Shown here: positions 44,350 to 55,122 of the stretch, piece after piece
How the letters are laid out: every line of letters begins with the position of its first letter
How positions within the stretch are numbered: position 1 is the first letter of the stretch
Assembly: GCA_019188255.1 (NCBI GenBank)
Contig: JAETXT010000001.1
Coordinates: forward strand, 7,440,001-7,504,000
DNA: 64,000 nucleotides
Direction: 5' to 3'
Source of the DNA: Verticillium longisporum
Taxonomy: Eukaryota; Ascomycota; Sordariomycetes; Glomerellales; Plectosphaerellaceae
Position numbers and translations under genes: made by a program
The notes under the pieces: generated by a model
The model's database searches: none
Told to the model about the DNA's origin: nothing
Seen by the model: only the letters and a program-made list of their open reading frames with translations

Positions 44350-45465
44350 GGCCTCTGGCAGCATCGGAAATGCCATATTGTTCCAAGTGCAACATCCACG
44401 GCAACCGCCAGCGACAACGCTCCAGGCGTGTTACGGGTTGCACCCATGATGAAGTATCAGGCAGCGCCATGCCTATACGCGTCCCAGCTGCGATACAGCT
44501 GCGGCAACGACGCGACCCCTGCGCGAGGTCACGTAAGTAGACGTGCGAAAGGCACCCCTAAGGCTCATTTCGCACTCTCCCCTTTCTCTCCTTTCCTCCT
44601 GGCTCCCTATCTTAGGACAATATACCTTATGGCCTCACCTGTGGCGACCACCAGTGACCAGCCCCTAACAAAGGGAGCTCCGATCGCCATCGAATCTATA
44701 TAACAGCATCCATGATGGCTTCTAAAGATTCTGAGATGCCCTACAGGAGGGAATCTAACTAGGTAAAACACGAATCAAGATCAAGCATCTCAACGGATTA
44801 AACCGTCGGTAATTCCGGCCAGGTGACACGTCCAGACGACGGAGACTAATCCACGTGACTATACACTGTGTGGAGTTGGCAGTGGGACACTACAGTAGGT
44901 CAAGGGACGCCTGCGCCCACCCGCAACGGGCGGCCAGCTCCTGAGGTCTCCGGTTAAACCGCGGCTAGATTCCGGTTGATCAGGGACCCGCAACCCGCGC
45001 TACCTTGCAGCTCCAGCTGTGAGCTGCTACGCAGTAACTTTCTCCCAATACAAGCTCAATTACCCACCCACTTGATGCCTTGACAATTGTCTTGATTGAT
45101 GTTGTTCTTCCTCTCTGCGTCCATCCTGGGGCGGGGGTGGTCCAATTTACTCCACCCCTTCACCGTCCCAGCGGCAGAATATCGCTCTATCCAACAGACC
45201 CGGTTGTTAACGCCGCTTTAGCCGGACAGCAGGGGCAATTTCACAAGTTTATGGTGACCGGGTAACGCCATTCTGGAACAACCGTTTCTAGCAGCCGTTA
45301 AGCACAAAACCCCAACTAGGAATATTGACTGAAGTGTGGCTGAGCTTGGACTGAGCCGAGTCTGAGCAACAGCGACAAGCACGCTAATCCTAATTAGGGA
45401 AGCTAGCCACCCTTGGTAAAACCCAGAACCGAGTGTCGGATCACAATTATCTAGTCGCAATGATT
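44350..45465. other. Gene-free stretch
   Basis: It contains an imperfect hairpin, GTGCGAAA...TTTCGCAC (44543-44575), and G/C-rich sequence near 44880-45010. No gene is supported. Confidence 0.4.
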
Positions 45466-46461
45466 TCAAGACAACCCGACAAGCCTGAGCGAGTCCCTCC
45501 ATAGTCGACCCTCGGCCTCCGGATCGAACGCGTGCTTGGCGTACCCCGAGCCAAAAGGGTTACTCTCGTCCTCTGAGGGATCCGCCACAGCGCACTCGGC
45601 AAGATACTTCCCTCCCTTTCCCTCCCACTGCTTCCCAATTGCCGCCCAGACAGTGGTTGCAGCTCCTTGCTCAGGGCTCTTGAACTGCTTAAAGAGCTCC
45701 CCGTCGCTGCCGGCGCTCTCCAACTCAGCTTGTGAAAGATGCTTTGTGAGAGGGGTCATGATCCCACCAGGGTGTAGGCTTATCCCGTGAAGGCCCTGAG
45801 AGCCATGTCGCCGCTCCAGTTCGTTGGCCATGTAGATGTTGGCAGTTTTGGACTGTCCATAGGCTCCCCAAGGAGTATATTCGCTCTTTTCGAAGTTATA
45901 GTCGTCCGAGGCATTGATGCCATTCCTCAGGTGTGCGGTAGAAGCCACGACGACAACACGGCTGTGAAAGTGTGGCGTAGTAGCTGCCAGCAGTGCCGGC
46001 TTCAGCAGCTCGAAGAACAAGAAGTGGGATAAGTGATTGGTGCCGAACTGCAGCTCGTGACCGTCTTTGGTGAACTGAAGGGTTGGGATGGCCATGATTC
46101 CGGCATTGTTGACCAGGATGTTGATCTTGTCCGTCTTAGCTAGAATGCTGCTGGCTGCGAGACGGACACTTTCCAGAGACTCTTGGTCCATCTCGACAAG
46201 CTCCATGCGGCTGGGGTCGAAAATACCAGCTAGGGCTTCCTTGGCTTTGGCGAGATTTCGGGCCGTCAAGAAAAGCTTAGCTCCAGTAGCTGAGAGAGCA
46301 CGAGCTGTCTCAATTCCAATCCCTGACGAGGTGCCAGTGATGACCACCACCTTGTCCTGCAGTTTGCCCTCCACACCTTCGTCTTTGATGATCTGCAGCG
46401 CCGTTGGTCTGGCGTCGCCGGGACCCTGAGGATTGGCGTGGGCTGCTGCGTAGCGAGACAT
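45466..46461 (-). CDS. Short-chain dehydrogenase/reductase (retinol dehydrogenase-like)
   Basis: This is a single-exon gene with its ATG at 46459-46461, about 331 residues, and no lesions. The N-terminal Rossmann fold has TGTSSGIG for the NAD(P) pyrophosphate and ILVNNAGIM as the structural motif. The catalytic serine lies in VVVASTAH and the catalytic Tyr-Lys pair in YGQSKTAN. SLHPGGIMT follows, as in the WWOX/retinol-dehydrogenase-like branch. It oxidises or reduces a small alcohol or carbonyl compound with NAD(P)(H). The substrate cannot be told, and the location is probably cytosolic. The frame is open upstream to 46512, but without ATG. It is one of the few fully intact cellular genes in the window, and it faces away from the bZIP gene on its right. 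Confidence 0.85.
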   Translation of the reverse strand: MSRYAAAHANPQGPGDARPTALQIIKDEGVEGKLQDKVVVITGTSSGIGIETARALSATGAKLFLTARNLAKAKEALAGIFDPSRMELVEMDQESLESVRLAASSILAKTDKINILVNNAGIMAIPTLQFTKDGHELQFGTNHLSHFLFFELLKPALLAATTPHFHSRVVVVASTAHLRNGINASDDYNFEKSEYTPWGAYGQSKTANIYMANELERRHGSQGLHGISLHPGGIMTPLTKHLSQAELESAGSDGELFKQFKSPEQGAATTVWAAIGKQWEGKGGKYLAECAVADPSEDESNPFGSGYAKHAFDPEAEGRLWRDSLRLVGLS

Positions 46462-46737
46462 CGTTGGTGCTTCTTTCGATTGAGAATTGGGACTGAGAGG
46501 TGACGTAGGCAAGGAACAATTAGATCAGTATCGAGATGGACCTCAGAAGTTGATATTCCCCTGGTCTTTTATACTTGGTTTGTAGATATATCCTCCGCCT
46601 ATAAACACTATTCAGTCTATGTACTGTTATAACCCTATCTCCTATCTCCGTGTCTCTTAGTCCCCGAGCGCCGCGCGTTCTCTGCCCGCTCCTACACAGG
46701 TGCTGTCTCCATCGGAACTTAAACTCTTGAAGCATCG
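46462..46737. other. Intergenic region between divergent SDR and bZIP genes
   Basis: It holds the SDR promoter on the minus strand, with no further supported feature. Confidence 0.4.
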
Positions 46738-46890
46738 TGGCTGACCGTATTTGCCCTTTCCGTTATAGCGCTGCAGTTGACTATTGTTACAAGCTTTGTA
46801 AGCTGGCTGACCGTTTTTGCCCTTTCCGTTACAGCGCTGGGGTTTGTCTTGGTTAAGCTAAGCTGGCTGACAGTTCTCGCCTTTTTAGGC
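46738..46890 (+). repeat. Imperfect tandem repeat of 60-66 bp upstream of the bZIP gene
   Basis: The unit GGCTGACCGTTTTTGCC followed by TTTCCGTTACAGCGCTG occurs at 46739 and 46805, and a shorter, diverged third copy starts at 46865. The second and third copies are preceded by AAGCT. It ends just before the bZIP start codon, so it lies in the promoter or 5' leader. Confidence 0.7.
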
Positions 46891-46902
46891 TTAGCCCTTC
46901 AC

Positions 46903-48044
46903 ATGACGTCAAGCGGCGATGATCGAAATTCCCAAATGTCGAGTCCCGGTCCTGATGTTACTCGGACTGATGTTCCTCTCATATCGGCTCGTTGCAAAGA
47001 CGTTGCGAAGATGGAGCCCACTAGCCAAAAGCCCACTGTGGAGGAGCGGAGAGAGCGCAAGAAATTGCAGAACCGACTGAACCAGAGAGCGCACAGTAAG
47101 ATTCCGAGATGCCTGTACTCTAGGGTGTCTTCCTAGCTGATGGAATGATCAGGGCAGCGGATCAAGGACCGAAAGGACACGGATATCAAGACTCAAAAGA
47201 ACCCTTTTCGGATTGAACGCTGGCGATTGGATAATGGTCCTGGCCTCTCAATGCAGATTTCTCGGCCCCTTGTTCTCACTTCGGACACCGCTGCCAACGA
47301 CCGACAGGCCCTTGGCCATGGAACCACCGAACCACTCCAGCCTCAGACAACCAAGGTCCGCAGAATACCAAACAGAGCACTGCTTTCTCTAGAGCCCGAA
47401 TCAGTCCATGATTCCGGGCCTTCTCTGCCCACTGATCACGTTCTGATCCATCTCATCACCCACAACGCATGCCGAGGGCTCATGCATAACAGAAATGTAA
47501 TGAGAGCCGTAGCAAGTTACATCAGTGCCGTTCACGATCCGCCCCTACGCCCCGATTTCGCAGTGGCATGCGAAACCGTGGTGCTTCGACCTACTCACCG
47601 AACAATGCCAATCGACCTTTTACCAACACAGGTTCAAATGAACAGCCCACATCCTACCTGGATGGACGCGCTTCCGTTCCCTGAAATCAGGGACAATCTC
47701 ATCAGGCGGCAGTATCTGTTCAATCACAAGCACTTTTAGAGGATCTTGTTGGCGATCAGGTATACTTACATCCACTGCCTGCACAGAGTCAGGGAGGCCC
47801 GGTGTCAACACCAAGTTCACAGCAATATCGGCGGCAAGATGACAGCCAATCTGCACAAGATGGGAAAGGACTTATCCTATGGGGAGAGCCGCATTTGAAA
47901 GAGAATTGGGAAGCTACTGCTGGTTTTTTGACAAAGTGGTCATGGGCTGTCGAGGGATGCCATGAACTTGTCGACATCTCGAATAAATGGAGAACCACGA
48001 GGGGCGAATATTCTCTCCAGATACGTCCTCAAAGCGGACAATAA
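46903..48044 (+). CDS. bZIP transcription factor with fungal C-terminal domain (DUF3425-type), one frameshift
   Basis: Exon 1 is 46903-47095, the intron 47096-47152 and exon 2 47153-48044, about 361 residues. The basic region is RRERKKLQNRLNQRAHRQR, joined across the intron. The zipper is short, as in the family combining bZIP with a C-terminal DUF3425 domain. That domain shows DHVLIHLITHNACRGLMHN, RPDFAVACETVVL, WMDALPFPEIRDNLI and LILWGEPHLKENWEATAGFL. It is a nuclear DNA-binding regulator, often tied to stress or secondary metabolism in related proteins. The frame breaks at 47734-47739, where CTTTTAG would need one more T to read FLEDLVGDQ. Exon length is one base short of a multiple of three, matching that single error. 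Confidence 0.8.
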
Positions 48045-48249
48045 CAGGCTTTGCATCATATCTTACATGGTACTTGGCTGAACTAGCGTTAGTGACTTGT
48101 GCTTAGGCCGTCTCAAGTACACCCTTTCCATATCGTGCCTACGAATCACATTTCTATCTCAGGTATTAGGGAGAGCACAAATGGAGACCCCGACTCAATA
48201 CATATCCTTCATGACTAACTTACCATATTAATTTTGCAGAAAGTGGCTG
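48045..48249. other. Spacer between bZIP and LINE-C
   Basis: A 205-base stretch with no supported feature; the 5' end of LINE-C may lie within it. Confidence 0.4.
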
Positions 48250-48274
48250 TTTAGTAGTAAGGCTACTGGGCAAG

Positions 48275-49409
48275 TTGGATACAACGTCCTGGCCAGCGCC
48301 AACCAGCCGCTCAGCGCCTCTCTCTCCCTCTCGCACCACAGAAAATGGGATAACGCGCGCCGGAGACACCCTCAGAGCCGTCGGAGCGCAGCGTCGCATC
48401 ATTGACGAGGCCTACGACCTCGTAGCCGCCGCATTAGACGGCATAGACGTCCCGCATACTCGCCCCGAGCTGCAGTCTGCAGTCAGGGCGCTGACGGCGA
48501 CATTCTCTGCCTTCATCAAGCACGAGTCAGACGGACCCGCTAGCACCGGAGGCGGAAAAACCTACGCCCTGGCCGCCAACGCCAAAACAACCGCCGCCGC
48601 CAAATCCCAAGCCCCCAAGCACAGCGGAAGAAGAAAAGCTCCGACAGTCGGCTCTTCGGCCGGCTCCCAGGGGAACTGATCGCCCCCTCGCGAGGGTACA
48701 ACCCATACGCTCTTCGCCAGGCCATTTCCACGAGCCTACAGATCCGCCCCGGAGATGTATCCATCAGACACACCGTCACAGGCTATTCCCTACGGCCCAG
48801 GAACGATGAGATATGCACCCTCCTGCTACAGAAGAGGCCAGAGCTGCAGCGCTGCCTCAAGGCAAGCAGGATCGAGGAACCCACCACCTGGTACCAGTAC
48901 CTCGTCCCGCATTGCCCCATCGCGCTCTGGATGCGACGGCAGCTCCGTGGAAGCCGCATCCCAGATTCAAGAAGAAATCGAGATCCAAACAGGCCTCGTC
49001 CCGACAGCAGCGCGACCCACCCGTCAAAGCCCCAACCTCCTCCAGGGAACACAATCCTGGATCATCCACCTCCCCAAGCTGTCCCGGACGGCTTCCGACT
49101 GTTTGGGGTGTCTGGATGAGCAAAATTCCTCCCCCACGTCCAAGAATCCCCACCAGGCATACCACTGGTTGCCAAGGCTATCACGGTAGCTACTACTGCA
49201 ACCGGGCCCCGGTCTGCGTCAACTGCGGCGAAGAGCGGTGTCCAAGCAACGGCACAAGCTGCGGGAAGACACCAAAGTGCGCCAACTGCCATGGCCCCTA
49301 CCCCGCCTCACACGAGGATTGCCCAGCCAAGCCGGTGATAGAGGAGGGCAGAGGGAGATACCCGACCTTGACGCAGCTACGACGCATACGGCGGCAGGAG
49401 AAGCCGTAA
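48275..49409 (+). pseudogene. LINE-C ORF1: gag-like, frameshifted
   Basis: The first frame (to 48679) contains AGDTLRAVGAQRRIIDEAYD. The continuation RLFGRLPGELIAPSRGYNPY and LQKRPELQRCLKASRIEE is read in another frame (48647-48950). The zinc-knuckle region (CVNCGEERC, CGKTPKCANCHGPYPAS, HEDCPAKP; 49200-49340) is in a third. No ATG opens the first frame. At least two length changes are needed to connect the parts. Confidence 0.7.
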
Positions 49410-49669
49410 GGCGATCCCCGACGCGTCCCCAGCTGACATCCCTACCTCCGCAGACCCCGGAGGAATCAGTAGCGGGCACCATCACGGTCGGCCCCACTGA
49501 GAACACCCCCTCAGCGAGGCGGACGAGCCCTCCGCCGACGTCAACCTGGACGACGATATCGACGACGATACCACAGACCCCTCGGGAGTAGCACCTCCCC
49601 TTCAGGAGCCCCTGGAGGAAAGCCAGACCCTTCCCCCGCTCGACCACTCCAACCGCAACAGGCCCCGTG

Positions 49670-50551
49670 ACAGGGCATCGAAGCACCAAGTTAACTACTA
49701 TCGGAATGAGGCAGGCTATACCCAGGCCTTTGAAGCCGAGTCGGAGCTCTAGGGTTCCGACCCGGGGCTCCAGCAAGAGACCCACTACACTGCGCATTGC
49801 CCAGTGTAACGTGGGGAAACGGTCCCCGGCGAATACCGCACTGCTTCAGCTCTGTCACGAAGAGGAGATAGATGTGGTGCTAGCCCAGGAACCCTGGAGT
49901 AGTCACGGTGAGCGACTGCTCCTGAACACCCACCCAGGCTACGACACCTTCAGCCCGGTGGACCACTGGGACAGCAATGAATCCCGACCCCGCGTGCTCA
50001 CGTACGTGAGGAAGAACCTCAGATGCCAACAGACAAGGCCCTCAGCATCCAGGGACCTCCTCTGGATGTCTGTCCAAGGCTTCACCATCGTCAACGTCTA
50101 TAGACCACAAGATAATACCGACGACGATCAGACAACAGCGACTCTTCCCGAGTACCAGCCACCGCCAAACTCAGTCATCGCCGGGGACTTCAACTCTCGC
50201 CATCCGCTCTGGGAACCCAAATCCCAGCCCACGGGCACTGGGAAGGCGATCGCCCGTTGGGCGGACTCAAACAACCTCCAGTACATCGGCGATATTGGCA
50301 CCCCCACACAGGACCGAGGACACGTCCTCGACCTCACCTTCTCAAACATCCCCTCAGCCACGGCAGAGGTCTGCCCGTCACTGCACCCAGGCACAGACCA
50401 CGAGGCCCTTCTCACAGTCATCCCCCTCAACCCCCTCTCGGGACTCCACACCATCGCCCGAGCAGTCGTTCCTGAAGCTCACATAGAGAGATTCGTCTCG
50501 CTAGTCAAACTCGACCCCCGCGGACGGTTCAGCCAGGCTCTTCCGCGGTAG
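49670..50551 (+). pseudogene. LINE-C ORF2, endonuclease domain only
   Basis: An open frame holds a complete AP-type endonuclease: RIAQCNVGKR, LAQEPW, VNVYRPQ, IAGDFNSRHPLWEP, HVLDLTFSN and GTDHEALL. It stops at 50551 through a small frame change (the next frame continues VELDQGAEAILKCLTAAMEA), and all LINE sequence ends by about 50620. There is no reverse transcriptase domain. The catalytic residues visible (E of QEPW, D/N of GDFN, D/H of TDHE) are intact. Confidence 0.75.
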
Positions 50552-50620
50552 AGCTCGACCAAGGAGCGGAGGCTATCCTCAAATGCCTCACGGCAGCCAT
50601 GGAAGCCACAAAGTCGACAC

Positions 50621-51089
50621 CGACATTGGGCTGCAGCCAAGTCCATCGCAGACGCTCAAATTCCGGCGAGCTTAGCAAGGCCTCAATTGCCCAGTGCGTC
50701 CTTGGATAGTAGGCAGGGCAATCCGGACGCACATTCGCAACGGTTGTTGAGATTCGTACGACATACTGAACGCCAGCCGTGAGAGCAGACACGTGAAATG
50801 TTGATTCTTCGGCGAACTGATTCGGGTGTACGTGTGAAGCAATGAAAGCTCTCACAACATTGTTGTGACGGAGCCAGTCCGGGGTGATCTCAGCCCAATT
50901 CTTTTCTACTGCTTCGACGTTAGGCAATTCGGCGAGCTGTTGTGCTGCAGCTCCGTGCGAGGAACGTGTAAGAGCAAGGATTCTGTGTCCGGAAAAGTTG
51001 GTGGTGGTTTTGAGAAGTTCTGACAAGGTTTCATCAACGCCTCGTCCGGTATTGCCAGTGGCGCCGGCGTCAAGGATGGTAGGAGCCAT
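50621..51089 (-). pseudogene. NmrA-like NAD(P)-binding protein, C-terminus replaced by LINE-C
   Basis: The ATG at 51087-51089 opens a Rossmann-fold protein: ILDAGATGNTGRG, RILALTRSSHGAAA, VVRAFIASHVHPNQFAEES, YVVRISTTVANVRPDCPAYY, HWAIEALLSSPEF and WTWLQPNV. At 50620-50625 the match ends and LINE-C sequence (opposite strand) begins, so only the first 155 or so residues of about 300 remain. The frame runs on through the LINE to 50529. NmrA-like proteins bind NAD(P) and act as redox sensors or reductases. It is a paralogue of the relic at 57106-57967. Confidence 0.75.
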
Positions 51090-51770
51090 AGTTGGAATTT
51101 GTACAACGCAGACAAACCAGTGTAGGAATGAAGTAGCCCGACACAAAACATATTCCATCCAAGGGGATGGTATCGCTGTTTATCCCAGTAGACGAGCTAC
51201 CGGCCATTGGGTCGATTAGTAATTTTCCCACACCAGAGCTTGTAAACACTATTCTGTCTGATAATCGCCTGATTAGTCAAGCCGTCGCGGGATGATTTGT
51301 CAGGCATAGTGCGCACTCAGCCCATCCTGATACTCCACGGCTGCTGACATGGCGCTGCCGTCGCTAGGCCTCACCTCGGCGAGTCGCTACAGCCGAAGTT
51401 GCCGGCCTAGTGTCGGATTCTCGGACTGATTATGAATTGTCAACTCTTCCTCTCCCGTAGTCTATAGACACACTGTTTTGCGGAAATTGACTCCGGCATG
51501 AACGGAGGGCTGTGATCAGCTTAGCGTGTAACAACTCCGCAACACGTCTCTCCGCAACACGTCCGGAACGGAATTCCTTCTAATTTTCCGCGCTAAAACT
51601 AATCGCGGGACAGTATCTGTTGCGATACCTGCTGAACCCTATAAGTAGCTGCAATAAATGACGGCAAATCCTTACGGCAATCATGCTTGGACCGACTGGA
51701 CTTCAGTCCTACCATTGATCGATTTCTCCACAGCTATCACCTCAATTCCGAGCACGTTCGTTCGATAGCC
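51090..51770. other. Intergenic region between NmrA-like and GFA genes
   Basis: No coding evidence was found. It should contain the divergent promoters of both genes. Confidence 0.4.
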
Positions 51771-52343
51771 ATGTCTAATCTAGAGGAAACCAGGGAAGAC
51801 TCTTTTTCCCCCTTGCCGGTTTAGCACAGGACGGCTGGTCGACAGTCGAGGAGGCATCCGCGACATGCTACTGCGGTACCGTTCAACTCTCCGTTGTGAG
51901 TATTTCACCAGCCTTCAAGGACAACCCGGCTGATTTTTCAGCCTATTACGAAACCAGGCCTAATCCTCTCATTCGTCTGTCACTGCAGTGACTGCCGTAA
52001 GATCACGGCGTCAATGTTCACCTCTGGCTTCATAGTCCTCGACTCTCACTTAAAGCATATTCGCGGGGAGGAGAACCTTAAGCAATTCAGCCAGTCAGAC
52101 ACCATCAAGCAAGAGGGCAAGCCTATGACAAACTTCTTTTGCAGTACCTGCGGCACGCTCATGTACCGTCGGTCTGCGGGTATCCCAGGGGCGAGCATCC
52201 TCAGAATTGGCACTGTTGATGACTTCAGGCTTGCAGAGACTGCACTGGAACCAACAATCGAGCAGTATGTCAAACACCGAGTCAGTTGGATCAAGGATAT
52301 CGAGGGTATGGTGCAGTTCGATGGTCAAGCTTCGGGGAGGTAG
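51771..52343 (+). CDS. GFA-domain zinc protein (glutathione-dependent formaldehyde-activating type), one frameshift
   Basis: Exon 1 is 51771-51895, the intron 51896-51941 and exon 2 51942-52343, about 175 residues. Cysteine motifs of the family are complete and in order: ATCYCGTVQLSV, FVCHCSDCRKITASMF and FFCSTCGTLMYRRS. PITKPGL stands before the second motif. Members bind zinc; some react with S-hydroxymethylglutathione, but most fungal ones have no known substrate. The frame breaks at 51803-51812 (TTTTTCCCCC), where one more base is needed to connect MSNLEETRED with GLAQDGWSTVEE. Total length is one base short of a multiple of three. The gene converges with an RNase III fragment that overlaps its 3' end. 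Confidence 0.75.
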
Positions 52344-52539
52344 CGAGGTAGCCATCAACGGCAACCAGTAGTTTCAAAATAGCATCTCCGACAAGCGCAA
52401 GAGGTTTATTGCCGTCGGAACGTCCGTGGACTTCAGGGTGTGCCACTGAAGCCCCGTCTGCCAACAAAGCTTTCTCAAGCAGCTCGATACGTACGAAGTG
52501 GTATTGAAACTTTTCTTGTAGGTCTGCCTTTGAAGCCAT
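52291..52539 (-). pseudogene. RNase III-domain protein, N-terminal fragment
   Basis: The ATG at 52537-52539 opens a frame with the start of an RNase III-like domain: FQYHFVRIELLEKALLA, then DGNKPLALVGDAILKLLV. This fits the small fungal RNase III-like proteins, where a diverged signature (LALVGD) replaces the acidic catalytic box of true RNase III. After about 65 residues the match ends near 52340, exactly where the GFA gene ends on the other strand. The second half of the domain is missing. Probably truncated by rearrangement. Confidence 0.55.
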
Positions 52540-55122
52540 ATTTCACGGCAGGTAGTACCAACGAAGGTTTTCCAGGTGTGTCCGTAACGTGCACCCCGAT
52601 GTCTGATGGCGAGGCCGCTCTGTATATATGTGTCTGTAGGCAGGCCGCATATGACTGACGCGAACAGGAAATCAACCAAAGCCTTGTCTCGCAATAGAAC
52701 GGCGTTGAACCTTGTAAAACGGATTGGCGGACTTTACTTTTGTAGCTCAATGGAACGTCGATGAAAACGGAGACGTCTCACCCATTCGTCATCTGCACCC
52801 AATTGAACTATGACCACCAACTGAGCTGAACCAAATATCATGCTAAAGACGCCTTTCTAACCTTCTCGGTGGCGCAAGGTCAGTGGTTCCGTTAATGGAT
52901 CTGGATGCGATATACCTGCTCCCTATCAAGCCACGACCTGAGAACCCCTCCACCCTCTCCCCTAGCTGAAAAGCGCCTTATCTACACCTGTAGGCAGTCA
53001 TCTGGGCGAGGTCAGCTCTACGTCGATGTCCAACCTCTTTCCGGTTCGCTTCAAGGCCGGAACCGAAGTGACGAGTCTCTCAAGGCTCGCTGCCTCCTAT
53101 CGAGCCGCCGACGTCGACCCATCGAGACACCCGCAGCAGGAAGGGGTGACATTCTCGGCTTGGTGTAAAATACTGAACGCAAAGAGCTTGTCGAACAGGC
53201 TTTCAGGTCGAACATGAGCTTCTCGGAGATCATAAACGCCGCCTCGTCCTGCGAGGCGGCATGTGTAGTCTCGCCGGTCTTGGTGTCGGCTATGAAAGGC
53301 TATCGGGGAGTCTGGTGTGTAAATCTGGGATCGAACGGGGTCGGCTACGTCGACTGACCTCTCTGGCTAGGTGGCGACGTATTTAACTCTAGAAAAGGCG
53401 ACGATGTTAGTAGTTAAAACGTCGTACACATTTTGCTTCAAATCTATGTACTGGACGGTCCAGGGTTGTTCTAGATGACCGCCCAAGACCAGTGTCTCCC
53501 TATTAGAGAGGACGACAGCCCTTTGCTGATTTTATTCGGGTGTAAATGGGACAGCTACGTCCTGCGGTTCATCAAAGTCATCACTAACGATCAGTACCTT
53601 CACAGATCCGTGCTTTTCGAACGAAGGATTCACGGCCCCCATTTAATACGGGCACGTTGCAACACACCAGAGGGTACATTATCATGAGGATTATTCCTTT
53701 GTGCACGAGCAAGATGAGTACATACGAAGCAGCCGAGTCTGTAGTCATCTGGCGGACGCAAGCCGAACCTTATACCTGTGTCCCATTTCCAAGCCTGGCG
53801 AGACGAAATCAATCGCAGTCAAATTCGGGCCTAGACCTCGCATACTCGGAGAGTGTCGCGAGCGAGCAAAGCTGCCATCGCGTATCATGGCATGACATAG
53901 ATGGACTATAGCGGCGTAGGATGTACTCCAGGCAATATGACACAGCCCCCGACCCGAACCGGCCCACGGCGGCCCTGCCGGCGGACAGCTGGTCACAGTG
54001 CCTGGGCTGCGTCGACGCGACGTGAGCCACTTAAAAACTTTAGAGACGGGAAGTGTCAGGGCCCCCTTTGATGAAGCAGCCCTGTAGATCCTCCATCTCG
54101 CCTCGATGAACGCCCCATGACCGCAGACTGGGTTCTTCACGCTCAAGGTGCAAACAGGGCTGGCGCAACAGAGCAGATAACTTATCTTTGCATATGGGTT
54201 GGAAAGAGGGGCGAAATGTGATGATCAGCAACTCCGTCCTCCCTCAGGTTGGGATGCACGGGCCAAAGATATGAGGGGGTCATTGCGATAGTGCACGAGA
54301 ATTCTCGGGATAGCGTAGCTTGCGTCCATAGGATATGGACTTCTGCAACTTGGCCATGACCTAATGGGTTGGGTGGAAATTGGGTTTACCGGTCTGGTGC
54401 CGTCACTTCGGGGATCCCCCAGAGCTAATATCGGTAATGAACGCGGTATTGGCCCAGAGGGGCACTAATTTATCGCCAGAGTCCCCGCATGCGGATGCGG
54501 TACTAGATACTCCTCTGTGGTTGGACAAGCTTGGTTCCCTGTCTTCCGCGACTCGAGTGAGCGCTCTGGCGCGCAGACACACTGGGAGGACCTCGGATGA
54601 GGCATGGCCCATAGGGCCTGGCGATCCATGAGGCACTTGTTTCGGGGATTTGCACCTGGCTACAGTCCAAGAAGGAACTACTAAGGATGGTGGGTGATCC
54701 CGCATCTGGACGACAACATGTTGGCGATAGATCTCCCAGCTAACAAACACTGCTTAGTCTACAGGAGTGGTATTTCTACATCTTCATTGAAACCACCTTG
54801 AAGAGGGAAAGATCCCTTGGGAATTAATGAAAGTATTCAACGCCAGCAAGCCCACCAGGTCGCGGCTTCACAGCTCGCTACCTTACACTTCTTTCCCATC
54901 ATTGGTTAATCACGGTCTAACCAGCGCGCTTTCATTCACCGCCAAAATTAAATGTCGCCTTCCATCAGCTTGAACCCTCAGTCCTCGGAGAATATACACG
55001 GGCAGATCACCAGATACCTCGTTCACAGTGCAATACAAGACGCCACAGCAGGAAACACATCGATTTGACGTAGCATGATTACTATTAATTTCCCGCCACG
55101 AGATATGTTTGACGCAGGCCAA
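52540..55122. other. Long gene-free stretch, 2.6 kb
   Basis: No open frame here carries a recognisable motif. A strong hairpin lies at 53238-53260. Nothing else was identified; it may be decayed sequence or contain non-coding RNA that cannot be recognised by eye. Confidence 0.4.
53238..53260. other. Perfect 9-bp hairpin with 5-base loop
   Basis: GCCGCCTCG, loop TCCTG, CGAGGCGGC. Very stable if transcribed; the context is unknown. Confidence 0.5.

Larger units (their letters stand above)
48250..50620 (+). mobile_element. LINE-C: non-LTR retrotransposon, 5' half only
   Basis: It contains a gag-like ORF1 region and the endonuclease domain of ORF2, then stops near 50620 inside an NmrA-like gene on the other strand. 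Reverse transcriptase and RNase H are absent. The left boundary is approximate. Proteins differ clearly from LINE-A and LINE-B, so it is a third family. Confidence 0.75.
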
